This document shows, piece by piece, positions 1-6,382 of a stretch of DNA of 6,838 nucleotides. A program made the translations under genes and the position numbers. Numbering within the stretch: the first letter of the stretch is position 1; every line of letters starts with the position of its first letter. The stretch lies in contig JAEZIV010000381.1 of assembly GCA_023436515.1 (NCBI GenBank), forward strand, positions 1 to 6,838, written 5' to 3'. The DNA comes from Bacillota bacterium. GTDB lineage: Bacteria; Bacillota; Clostridia; Acetivibrionales; DSM-1351. The notes beneath the pieces were generated by a model, which saw only the letters and a list, made by a program, of their open reading frames with translations, was not told where the DNA came from and did not search any database.

Positions 1-1006
1 GAGCAATACCATTGCTGTCAAACTGATAGTATGCTATGGATGATAAATTTAGCTTTGGTTCTGCATTGAATTTAGGTGCAATGATCCGTTTGTTATTCTT
101 ATCAATAAAGCCGACTTTACCATTTACACTAACTGCGGCAAGCCCATTGGAAAAATCGTGTGCACTGTCATACTGAGGCTTAATAGATATTTTACCTTTG
201 TAATCCATGTATCCCCATTTCCCGTATTTTTTGAAGGCAATAAGCCCCTCAGAGGGCTGTCCCAATTCCTCAAAATTATCTTTGAACACTTTTTTTCCGG
301 CTATATCTATTACATTCCATGATTTATCAAAATTTGGAACAGCTAACAAATCATCCTTGAAGTTTAATCTTGGCATATTGTTAGCTCCAAATCCAGTAAC
401 AATTTCATTTGTTAACTCTTTACCTGTTACATCAGTTAATTTGATTTTATTGCTATTATTTAGCCCCCAGACGATAACCCCACTTGAAAGCCTTCCTTTC
501 GGAACATATCCATTTTTCTGAACTGTCCCCAATTCCTTACCAGCCTTATCAATTATTACATAGCGCTTATTATTTTTAGTCGGTACTATTGCAGCACCAT
601 TTTGGAAATATCCATCTGTGAGGTCCGGAAGATTGTATTCCTTGCTTGTAAAAAGCTCTTTGCCCTTCTTGTCAATGATAACTAAATTTTTGTTTACATC
701 CTCTACAAGAGCCACTCCTTCTGAAAATAGGATTCCCCTATTGTATTTAGGTTCTATGGCAACCTTGCCATCTGCCCCCAAATAGCCGCACTTTCCGTTA
801 TAAGTAAAAAGCCCCATTCCATCTGAGAAACTATAATATGAGGTAGGAATCTCAGGTTTTACTTCAATAATTTTTAGTTTCTGAGCCGAAACTCCATAGC
901 CTGATAATGCAGAAATCAAAATAAGTATTGTTAATACTAAAGTGAAGCCTCTTTTTATACACCTTGTGTTTAATAGCTGAATCAATCCGATTAGCCTATT
1001 ATTCAT
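1..1006 (-). CDS. Secreted WG-repeat protein, C-terminus cut by window edge
   Basis: An open frame of 335 codons runs from ATG at 1006 past base 1, so the C-terminus is missing. The start is set by a GGAGGT ribosome binding site at 1019-1014, seven bases upstream. Residues 18-41 form a Sec-type signal peptide: a Lys-Arg pair, a hydrophobic stretch rich in Leu and Ile, then Val-Ser-Ala with predicted cleavage after Ala41. There is no lipobox Cys. The mature part consists of degenerate WG/KWG repeats, for example CGYLGADGKVAIEPKY at about 73-88, KWGYMDYKGK at about 263-272 and KVGFIDKNNKRIIAPKF at about 297-313. Several middle repeats (about 100-245) keep only the 'xxIDxxGKEL' core. WG repeats are thought to be beta-rich and to mediate binding outside the cell; no enzymatic motif is visible. 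It has its own promoter and sits behind the hydrogenase terminator, so it is probably not functionally linked. Family confidence is high; function is unknown. Confidence 0.88.
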   Translation of the reverse strand, partial: MNNRLIGLIQLLNTRCIKRGFTLVLTILILISALSGYGVSAQKLKIIEVKPEIPTSYYSFSDGMGLFTYNGKCGYLGADGKVAIEPKYNRGILFSEGVALVEDVNKNLVIIDKKGKELFTSKEYNLPDLTDGYFQNGAAIVPTKNNKRYVIIDKAGKELGTVQKNGYVPKGRLSSGVIVWGLNNSNKIKLTDVTGKELTNEIVTGFGANNMPRLNFKDDLLAVPNFDKSWNVIDIAGKKVFKDNFEELGQPSEGLIAFKKYGKWGYMDYKGKISIKPQYDSAHDFSNGLAAVSVNGKVGFIDKNNKRIIAPKFNAEPKLNLSSIAYYQFDSNGIA

Positions 1007-1036
1007 AGTACGCACCTCCGAAATATGTAAACAATA

Positions 1037-1052
1037 TATCCATATTATAGCA
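1037..1052 (-). promoter_or_regulatory. Extended -10 promoter of the WG-repeat gene
   Basis: On the minus strand TGCTATAAT (1052-1044) is a perfect -10 hexamer with the TGn extension. No good -35 lies at the normal distance (best is TTTATT at 17 bp), which is tolerable for an extended -10 promoter. The predicted start near 1037 gives a leader of about 30 bases with the GGAGGT site in it. Confidence 0.6.
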
Positions 1053-1199
1053 AATCCTGTCTACTCAATAAATAGTTTTATAGAGATAAAATACAATGAA
1101 TATTTCAACACTGCTGCATTGAATACTATTATCTTATTTTAAATCATATTATGCGACAGCTGTTGGCCTTTGGGGACCTGCATTATGCTTATACTAGTT
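1053..1199. other. Intergenic spacer with no assigned function
   Basis: This AT-rich stretch separates the hydrogenase terminator from the WG-gene promoter. I see no gene, tRNA-like fold or convincing operator. The small features present are an 8-bp palindrome ACAGCTGT near 1156-1163 and a direct repeat ATTATGC at 1148-1154 and 1182-1188; neither is strong enough to name. Confidence 0.5.
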
Positions 1200-1250
1200 A
1201 AAAGGCAGAGGGGCTGCCGCAAAACTCATTCATTTTGCAGCAGCCCCTCT
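1200..1250 (-). terminator. Intrinsic terminator of the hydrogenase operon
   Basis: An 18-bp stem (1207-1224 pairing with 1233-1250) encloses an 8-base loop. Read as minus-strand RNA the single imperfection is a G-U wobble, so the stem is unbroken; read on the plus strand it is a C-A mismatch. On the minus strand the stem is followed by GCC and then UUUU (1203-1200). It begins 16 bases after the hydA stop codon. The plus strand also has UUUU after the stem, so it could act in both directions, but no plus-strand gene enters it here. Confidence 0.85.
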
Positions 1251-1266
1251 TTTATATAATTACGTT

Positions 1267-3021
1267 TTATTCTTTTACTTCCGGATAATTCTCTCTCTGT
1301 ACATAATGAGTATGGAGCAGCTTATGAGCCTTGTGGCTTCCCGGCTCACCGAAGTATTTCTCATACATTTCCTGAACTATTGGATTTTCATGAGATTTTC
1401 TTATTGTGAGGCTCTCATCCTCCTGGTAGATAGCCTTTGCTCTTTCAGTTCTGAGGTCGGTCCAGCTCCTCACCGAAGAAGGCTGAATAGGCTGTCCGCC
1501 GCCATTTACACAGCCTCCGGGGCAAGCCATGATCTCAACGAAATCATACTGTGCCTCACCGGCCTTGATGCTGTCCAGCAGCTTTCTTGCATTGCCCAGT
1601 CCGTTAGCAACGGCGGCTCTCACCTTGAGATCTCCTATCTCAACTACAGCTTCCTTAATACCTTCTATTCCTCTGACAGCATGATACTCAACATTATCAA
1701 AGGATTTGCCTGAAACTATTTCAGAAACAGTTCTCAGGGCTGCTTCCATAACTCCTCCGGTAGCACCGAAAATAACAGCTGCCCCGGTAGCCTCTCCCAT
1801 TGGATGATCAAACTGACCATCCTCAAGGTTTACAAAGTCGATTCCCGCTTCCTTGATCATTCTTGCCAGCTCTCTTGTTGTAAGAACAATATCTACATCA
1901 GCATAGCCTGCTGCAGATAACTCAGGCCTTTGTGCCTCAAATTTCTTTGCGGTACATGGCATTATTGAAACAACAAATATCTTGGAAGGATCAATTCCCA
2001 TTTTTTCTGCATAATAGGTTTTAAGTACCGCTCCAAACATTTCATGAGGTGATTTGCAGGAAGACAGATTATCAAGGAATTCCGGGTAATTATGCTCACA
2101 GAATTTTATCCATCCCGGGCTGCAGGAGGTTATAACAGGAAGCTTTCCTCCGTTTTTAATCCTGTTGAGCAGCTCAGTACCTTCCTCCATAATTGTTAGG
2201 TCAGCAGCGGTATCTGTATCGAAAACCTTAGCAAAACCAAGGTGACTTAGTGCAGAAACCATTTTTCCGGTAACTCTTGAGCCTATTGGCATTCCGAACT
2301 CTTCACCGATTGCAACCCTTACCGCTGGTGCAGTCTGAACTACAACGTGAAGCTCAGGGTTTGACAGAGCGTCCCACACCTTGTCGGTATCATCCTTCTC
2401 CCTTAAGGCTGCAACAGGACAAACACTTATACATTGCCCGCACATTGTACAGGGTACTTCGGACAAGGATCTGTCAAAAGCACAGGATATTGTTGACTTA
2501 AAGCCTCTCTCGGCTGCACTGATAACAGACACCGACTGAACCTCCTTACAAACGCTTACACAACGTCTGCAAAGTATGCATTTATTCGGATCTCTTACTA
2601 TTGATGGTGAGAAATCATCCAGTGGATAGACTACGCTCTCGCCTTCAAACCTGAGCTGGCTGATATTTAATTCCTCTGACAGTGTCTGGAGTTCACAATT
2701 CTTGTTTCTTACACATGTAAGACACTTCTTATCATGATTGGAAAGTATTAATTCCAGAGTAACCTTCCTTGCTTCTCTTACACTTGGACTCTGTGTGAAT
2801 ATTTCAAGTCCTTCAGCTACAGGATAAACACACGCTGCCTGCAGAGCTCTTGCACCCTTAATCTCTACAACACACATTCTGCATGCGCCTATTTCATTTA
2901 TATCCTTAAGGAAGCACAGTGTTGGTATTTTAATATTGGCTTGTCTTGCCGCCTCTAAAATAGTTATATCCTTTTCAACCTGCAGTTTCTTGCCGTCTAT
3001 TGTTATATTAACCATTGACAT
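1267..3021 (-). CDS. hydA: [FeFe]-hydrogenase catalytic subunit (HydA/HndD type)
   Basis: This 584-residue cytoplasmic iron-sulfur enzyme reduces protons to H2 or oxidises H2. In order it shows: an N-terminal plant-type [2Fe-2S] domain (Cys36, 47, 50, 64); a His-Cys3 [4Fe-4S] domain (His96, Cys100, 103, 109); two [4Fe-4S] ferredoxin clusters (Cys148/151/154/158 and Cys191/194/197/201); and the H-cluster domain with L1 TSCSPGW (298-304), L2 MPCTAKKFE (354-362, Cys356) and L3 MACPGGCVNGGG (498-509, Cys500 and Cys504). The C-terminal RKSHENP segment is the usual small-subunit-like tail. Length and domain order match the monomeric-size CpI-like (M3) architecture. The gene is last in the operon, 19 bases after the hndC stop, in the position of the Hnd/HydABC catalytic subunit. 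The start at 3021 (ATG TCA ATG) is preceded by AGG five bases upstream and a G-rich run at 3040-3033; Met3 is a possible alternative. L1 has Ser301 where the classic motif has a second Cys. Identification is near certain; partner specificity is inferred from context. Confidence 0.97.
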   Translation of the reverse strand: MSMVNITIDGKKLQVEKDITILEAARQANIKIPTLCFLKDINEIGACRMCVVEIKGARALQAACVYPVAEGLEIFTQSPSVREARKVTLELILSNHDKKCLTCVRNKNCELQTLSEELNISQLRFEGESVVYPLDDFSPSIVRDPNKCILCRRCVSVCKEVQSVSVISAAERGFKSTISCAFDRSLSEVPCTMCGQCISVCPVAALREKDDTDKVWDALSNPELHVVVQTAPAVRVAIGEEFGMPIGSRVTGKMVSALSHLGFAKVFDTDTAADLTIMEEGTELLNRIKNGGKLPVITSCSPGWIKFCEHNYPEFLDNLSSCKSPHEMFGAVLKTYYAEKMGIDPSKIFVVSIMPCTAKKFEAQRPELSAAGYADVDIVLTTRELARMIKEAGIDFVNLEDGQFDHPMGEATGAAVIFGATGGVMEAALRTVSEIVSGKSFDNVEYHAVRGIEGIKEAVVEIGDLKVRAAVANGLGNARKLLDSIKAGEAQYDFVEIMACPGGCVNGGGQPIQPSSVRSWTDLRTERAKAIYQEDESLTIRKSHENPIVQEMYEKYFGEPGSHKAHKLLHTHYVQRENYPEVKE

Positions 3022-3040
3022 ATTAACCTACTCTCCCCCC

Positions 3041-3520
3041 TTAAACCTTAGCTATGGCCTTGAATGGACATTTTTCCAAACAAGCACCGCATTTTGCACA
3101 TTTGCTCTGATCTATTACATATGGAACCTTCTTTTCACCGCTTATGCAGTTCATCGGACATACCTTTGTACACAGACCGCAGCTCTTGCACTTAACAGCG
3201 TCGATTGTATACTGCAGCATTGATTTACACACACCTGAAGGACATTTCTTGTCATATACATGAGCTTCATACTCATCTCTGAAATATTTCAATGTGCTGA
3301 GTATTGGATTTGGCGCTGTCTGACCCAGACCACACAGGGCTGATGCCTTTATGTTCTTTGCAAGGAGCTCCAGCTTCTCAATATCACCCTCTTCGCCCTT
3401 ACCTTCAGTGATTCTGTCCAGTATTTCATGCATGCGCTTTGTACCAATTCTGCATGGTGGACATTTTCCGCAGGATTCATCAACGGTAAATTCAAGGAAG
3501 AATTTTGCTATATCTACCAT
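3041..3520 (-). CDS. hndC: 3' part of interrupted hndC: iron-sulfur C-terminal domain of the NuoF-like subunit
   Basis: This 159-residue frame is in phase with the upstream hndC frame and begins at an ATG three codons after the in-frame TAA. It carries the NuoF-type [4Fe-4S] site CGKCPPC (Cys17, 20, 23) with the fourth ligand at Cys63, then a bacterial two-cluster ferredoxin domain (Cys111/114/117/121 and Cys141/144/147/151). In an intact HndC these would be residues 455-589 of 597. They relay electrons between FMN and the other subunits. No FMN or NAD site is present, so alone it is only an electron-transfer module. There is no good ribosome binding site before the ATG, only weak GGA and AAGA matches. 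If translated, it would rely on reinitiation after the TAA or on readthrough. It may equally be the dead 3' end of a pseudogene. Confidence 0.75.
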   Translation of the reverse strand: MVDIAKFFLEFTVDESCGKCPPCRIGTKRMHEILDRITEGKGEEGDIEKLELLAKNIKASALCGLGQTAPNPILSTLKYFRDEYEAHVYDKKCPSGVCKSMLQYTIDAVKCKSCGLCTKVCPMNCISGEKKVPYVIDQSKCAKCGACLEKCPFKAIAKV

Positions 3521-3529
3521 ACAGTTATC

Positions 3530-3532
3530 TTA
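3530..3532 (-). other. In-frame TAA interrupting hndC
   Basis: The minus strand reads ATG GAC TAA GAT AAC TGT ATG GTA GAT here, all in one frame, giving MD-stop-DNCMVD. From memory, intact homologues read 'IVMDEDTCMVD', so TAA stands where GAA (Glu) is expected, a single-base difference. Homology continues on both sides with no shift, so this is a nonsense change and not a frameshift. UAA is not a selenocysteine or pyrrolysine codon. Confidence 0.9.
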
Positions 3533-4834
3533 GTCCATTACAATAAGTCCGCCCGAGCCCATCATTGAGCCCAGTGCAATAAGTGAATCATAATCGATGG
3601 GGGTATCCAGATGAGAAGCTGGTATACAGCCTCCGGAAGGTCCTCCGGTCTGAGCTGCCTTAAACTTCTTACCCTTTGGAATTCCTCCACCTATGTCGTA
3701 TACAACCTCTCTGAGAGTTGTTCCCATAGGAACCTCAACCAGACCGGTGTTGTTTATTTTTCCTACCAAAGCAAAAACCTTGGTCCCCTTACTCTTTTCA
3801 GTTCCTATGTTTGCAAACCACTCAGCACCCTCAAGAATAATAACAGGGATATTTGCATAGGTTTCAACATTATTAAGAATTGTTGGTTTTCCCCATAAAC
3901 CCTTAACCGCCGGGAACGGAGGTCTTGGTCTTGGCTCACCTCTATGACCTTCAATGGAGGTCATTAACGCTGTTTCCTCACCGCAGACAAATGCTCCGGC
4001 ACCAAGTCTAATCTCAAGGTGGAACTTGTGACCCGTACCTAATACATTGTCTCCCAGTATTCCGTATTCTGTTGCCTGATCTATTGCGATCTGAAGTCTC
4101 TTAACCGCTATGGGGTATTCTGCTCTTACATATATGAAGCCCTCAGTAGCACCAATTGCGAAACCTGCGATAGCCATAGCTTCAATGAGTGAATGGGGAT
4201 CTCCCTCAAGTACGCTTCTGTCCATAAATGCGCCGGGATCGCCTTCATCGGCGTTACAACAGACATACTTCTGATCAGCAACCTGCTTAGCGGCAAAATC
4301 CCACTTTAATCCGGTAGGGAAACCTCCGCCCCCTCTTCCACGCAAGCCTGACTTTTTAATTGTGTCTATAACGGCCTCAGGTGTCATTTCAGTAAGCACC
4401 TTTTCGAGAGCCTTATAACCGTCAAATGCGATATATTCATCTATGTTCTCCGGATTAATCCTACCGCAGTTTCTCAAAGCGATTCTGTGTTGTCTCTTAA
4501 AGAAGTCTACACTTTCAAGAGCCTTTGATATATCTTCAGCTTCCTTTTCTCCAGCAAGGAGTCTCTTTACGAACCTACCCTTAAGAAGATGCTCTTCAAC
4601 AATCTCTTTAGCATCTCCAACCTCAACTCTTACGTACATGGCTCCTTCCGGATATATAACAACTATGGGGCCCTCGGCACAAAGTCCAAAGCAACCGGTC
4701 TTGACAATTTTAACTTCATTTTCAAGACTGTTGCTTTTAAGCAGCGCCTCCATTTCCTCCATAACCTTTATTGAGTTGGAGGAAGTACAACCGGTACCTG
4801 CACAAACAAGCACATGTGCTCTATATAATTGCAT
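3530..4834 (-). CDS. hndC: 5' part of interrupted hndC: NAD(H)/FMN-binding NuoF-like hydrogenase subunit
   Basis: This 434-residue product corresponds to the first three quarters of HndC/HydB, the flavin subunit that takes electrons from or gives them to NAD(P)H. Residues 1-85 are a thioredoxin-fold [2Fe-2S] domain (Cys11-x4-Cys16 and Cys48-x3-Cys52). Next comes the NuoF FMN/NADH core, with the glycine-rich GLRGRGGGGFPTG (163-175) and NADEGDPGAFMDR (194-206), then GAGAFVCGEETAL and the RPRPPFP...TILNNVET segment. A soxB-like (SLBB) ligand-binding domain follows and ends at GSGGLIVMD. An intact homologue would continue directly into the cluster domain encoded at 3520-3041; the combined frame is 597 codons including the TAA, the expected length for the family. 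The start has a GGGAGGG ribosome binding site at 4848-4842, 30 bases after hndB. The truncated protein lacks all [4Fe-4S] clusters, so unaided it could bind FMN and NADH but not pass electrons on normally. Confidence 0.9.
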   Translation of the reverse strand: MQLYRAHVLVCAGTGCTSSNSIKVMEEMEALLKSNSLENEVKIVKTGCFGLCAEGPIVVIYPEGAMYVRVEVGDAKEIVEEHLLKGRFVKRLLAGEKEAEDISKALESVDFFKRQHRIALRNCGRINPENIDEYIAFDGYKALEKVLTEMTPEAVIDTIKKSGLRGRGGGGFPTGLKWDFAAKQVADQKYVCCNADEGDPGAFMDRSVLEGDPHSLIEAMAIAGFAIGATEGFIYVRAEYPIAVKRLQIAIDQATEYGILGDNVLGTGHKFHLEIRLGAGAFVCGEETALMTSIEGHRGEPRPRPPFPAVKGLWGKPTILNNVETYANIPVIILEGAEWFANIGTEKSKGTKVFALVGKINNTGLVEVPMGTTLREVVYDIGGGIPKGKKFKAAQTGGPSGGCIPASHLDTPIDYDSLIALGSMMGSGGLIVMD

Positions 4835-4864
4835 TTTTAAACCCTCCCAAAAATCAAGTATTAA

Positions 4865-5239
4865 TTATTTGTTTGACTCTTCTGCTCCAATAGTGAGATC
4901 TGAACAAACCTTGCCGTTAACAAGGTGTTCCAAAACAACTCTTTCAGCCTTTTCCTGAGTCATTTTTACATAGGTAACCTTATTACCCTCACTGTCAATA
5001 ATCTCCACTATGGGTTCAAGTCTGCAGGCTCCGATACATCCGGTCATAGATACGGTAACATTTTGAAGCTTTCTTTTATTTATCTCCTCCATAAATGCCT
5101 TCATTACCGGTCTCGCTCCTGCTGCTATTCCACAGGTAGCCATACCTACAATAACTCGTAAGCCGCTGTCATTTGATCTGAGCGAGATCTGTTCAAGAGT
5201 TCTTCTTCTGATCTCATCTAATTCAGCTATTGACTTCAT
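4865..5239 (-). CDS. hndB: HndB-like thioredoxin-fold [2Fe-2S] ferredoxin subunit
   Basis: This small (124 aa) soluble protein is the counterpart of HndB, an accessory electron-transfer subunit of NAD(P)-linked [FeFe]-hydrogenases. The diagnostic segments are VGMATCGIAAGARP (Cys36) and MTGCIGACRLEPIVEI (Cys68-x3-Cys72), spaced as in the thioredoxin-like ferredoxin fold. The usual first pair is Cys-x4-Cys; here the second position is Gly41, so only three of four canonical ligands are present. From memory this is normal for the HndB family. A further Cys112 lies near the C-terminus. The start at 5239 has a GGAGGTG site upstream, and the first 17 bases overlap the end of the HATPase gene, which suggests translational coupling. 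Family identity is confident; whether it binds a cluster cannot be read from the sequence. Confidence 0.9.
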   Translation of the reverse strand: MKSIAELDEIRRRTLEQISLRSNDSGLRVIVGMATCGIAAGARPVMKAFMEEINKRKLQNVTVSMTGCIGACRLEPIVEIIDSEGNKVTYVKMTQEKAERVVLEHLVNGKVCSDLTIGAEESNK

Positions 5240-5801
5240 TTAGTACACCTCCGAAAATATTTTTGATGTTGTCATCAATATACTCGTTCAACCAATTTAT
5301 AATTAAATATTCCGTAATAACCACACCCTCAAGTGATTTAGCTATCTCCAGGGTATCCAGTCTGAACTCTCCTTTTTCACTCTTCAGATTTAGTACAAAT
5401 CTGATCTGAGGACTTGACTGAATCAATGTAATCATCGTCTCTCCTACTTCACCAATTGGAAGTCTGTCGATATGATTAATTGAGAAGGTAGCTAAAACCT
5501 CCGTGCCAACATTTTTTTGAGAGCTTAATTTGAACTCACCATCACATTTTAACGCCGCTTCCTTTAACAAAGGAAGACCTAGTCCCACCTTACGGGTATC
5601 TCTGGTTGTTACAAAAGGATCCTCAGCCGCCTGTAAAAGCTCACTGTCCATCCCAATGCCATTATCGGATATCCTTAGTGCAAGAAAGTTCTTCTTTAGT
5701 TTCGTGTCAGGTTTTTGCGTCAGAACTATAGTTATTTCGCTTGCTTTTGCTTTTATGGAATTTTGAACTATGTCAAGTATGTGAAGTGACAGATCTCTCA
5801 T
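5223..5801 (-). CDS. Small HATPase-domain protein of hydrogenase operon, role unknown
   Basis: The 192-residue protein carries a GHKL-type ATP-binding fold and nothing else of a histidine kinase. It has the N box LDIVQNSIKAKA (9-20, Asn14), the G1 box DNGIGM (46-51), an F-box-like FVTTR (63-67) and the G2 box GLGLPLL (73-79). There is no phosphoacceptor-His helix, sensor domain or membrane segment. Residues from about 108 on form a distinct C-terminal region, rich in Ile, Leu and Glu, that I do not recognise. By family it could be an anti-sigma-factor-like Ser kinase or an ATP-dependent regulator or assembly factor. Its fixed place between hndA and hndB homologues in clostridial operons (from memory) suggests a role in controlling or assembling the hydrogenase. 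Translation starts 14 bases after hndA with GGAG at 5812-5809, and its end overlaps hndB. Domain call strong, function unknown. Confidence 0.85.
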   Translation of the reverse strand: MRDLSLHILDIVQNSIKAKASEITIVLTQKPDTKLKKNFLALRISDNGIGMDSELLQAAEDPFVTTRDTRKVGLGLPLLKEAALKCDGEFKLSSQKNVGTEVLATFSINHIDRLPIGEVGETMITLIQSSPQIRFVLNLKSEKGEFRLDTLEIAKSLEGVVITEYLIINWLNEYIDDNIKNIFGGVLNEVNS

Positions 5802-5815
5802 ATGTAGCTCCGGTT

Positions 5816-6310
5816 CTATTTTTCTTTGTACTGTTCCAGGATTCCTTCCACATCGTCAGGAACCAGTCTTCCATGGACATCATCATTTATCATGATTACA
5901 GGTGCAAGACCACATGCCCCTATGCATCTGCATGCATCCAGAGAGAATCTTCCATCCTCTGTGCATTGTCCTACCTCGATCCCAAGCTTTTCCTTGAACT
6001 TATCAAGAATGTCGCCGGAGCCCTTAACATAACACGCAGTTCCCATACATACATTAATTTTGAAACGTCCCTTTGGATTTAATGAGAATTGAGTATAGAA
6101 AGTTACTACACCATAAATTTCAGCTAGTGGCACGTTCAGTCCGGCTGAGATTTTCTTAATTACATCCTCAGGCAAATAGCCGTAAACCTCTTGGGCTTCA
6201 TGCAAAACAGGAATTAGAGCACCTCTTGTCTCCTTGTATTTTGCAATAATTTCGGTGAGTTTTTTGCTGTTTTCGTCTGCACAGTTGCAGCAGCACTCAG
6301 TTCCACTCAT
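5816..6310 (-). CDS. hndA: HndA / NuoE-like [2Fe-2S] subunit of NAD(P)-linked hydrogenase
   Basis: This is the first gene of the operon and encodes a 164-residue cytoplasmic subunit of the NuoE / 24-kDa family. Residues 16-80 are the helical NuoE N-terminal domain, including ALIPVLHEAQEVYGYLP and GVVTFYTQF. Residues 83-164 are a thioredoxin-fold domain with [2Fe-2S] ligands Cys88, Cys93, Cys129 and Cys133, in the pattern CMGTAC and CRCIGACG. It should pass electrons between the HndC flavin and the hydrogenase. Length is normal for the family. The N-terminus carries an extra Cys cluster, CCCNC at 6-10, outside the known cluster site. The start is fixed by AAGGGGG nine bases upstream and an in-frame TAA directly before the ATG. 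The leader is about 55 bases, downstream of the Rex-type operators. Confidence 0.95.
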   Translation of the reverse strand: MSGTECCCNCADENSKKLTEIIAKYKETRGALIPVLHEAQEVYGYLPEDVIKKISAGLNVPLAEIYGVVTFYTQFSLNPKGRFKINVCMGTACYVKGSGDILDKFKEKLGIEVGQCTEDGRFSLDACRCIGACGLAPVIMINDDVHGRLVPDDVEGILEQYKEK

Positions 6311-6343
6311 TAATTGTGACCCCCTTAATAATTGTAGAATAAT

Positions 6344-6361
6344 TTGTTATAATATTAACAA
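6344..6361. promoter_or_regulatory. Rex-type operator 1 (downstream of +1)
   Basis: TTGTTATAATATTAACAA matches the clostridial Rex consensus TTGTTAA-n4-TTAACAA (recalled from literature) at 13 of 14 defined positions. It lies just after the predicted transcription start of the hydrogenase operon, so bound Rex would block elongation or promoter escape. Rex leaves DNA when NADH/NAD+ is high, which suits an H2-producing NADH-linked hydrogenase. Confidence 0.7.
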
Positions 6362-6364
6362 TAT

Positions 6365-6382
6365 TCGTTAATATTATAACAA
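6365..6382. promoter_or_regulatory. Rex-type operator 2 (overlapping -10)
   Basis: Read on the minus strand this is TTGTTATAATATTAACGA, identical to operator 1 except for one base near the end, and it contains the TATAAT of the promoter. It matches the Rex consensus at 12 of 14 positions. Its centre is 21 bp from that of operator 1, two helical turns, so two repressor dimers could sit on the same face of the DNA. Confidence 0.6.

Noticed and set aside
207..521. Plus-strand open frame of 104 codons
   Set aside because: It lies antisense to the WG-repeat gene, which has a signal peptide, repeats, a promoter and a ribosome binding site.
3530..3532. Recoding of the hndC stop as selenocysteine or pyrrolysine
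   Set aside because: The codon is TAA; Sec uses UGA and Pyl uses UAG. The expected residue is Glu.
3041..4834. Frameshift as the cause of the hndC split
   Set aside because: Positions 3532 and 3520 are in the same codon phase and homology resumes with no lost or gained base, so it is a nonsense change.
4443..4958. Long plus-strand open frame (171 codons) crossing hndC and hndB
   Set aside because: It is antisense to two genes with clear family motifs, has no ribosome binding site and its translation shows no recognisable domain. The same applies to the other plus-strand frames inside the operon.
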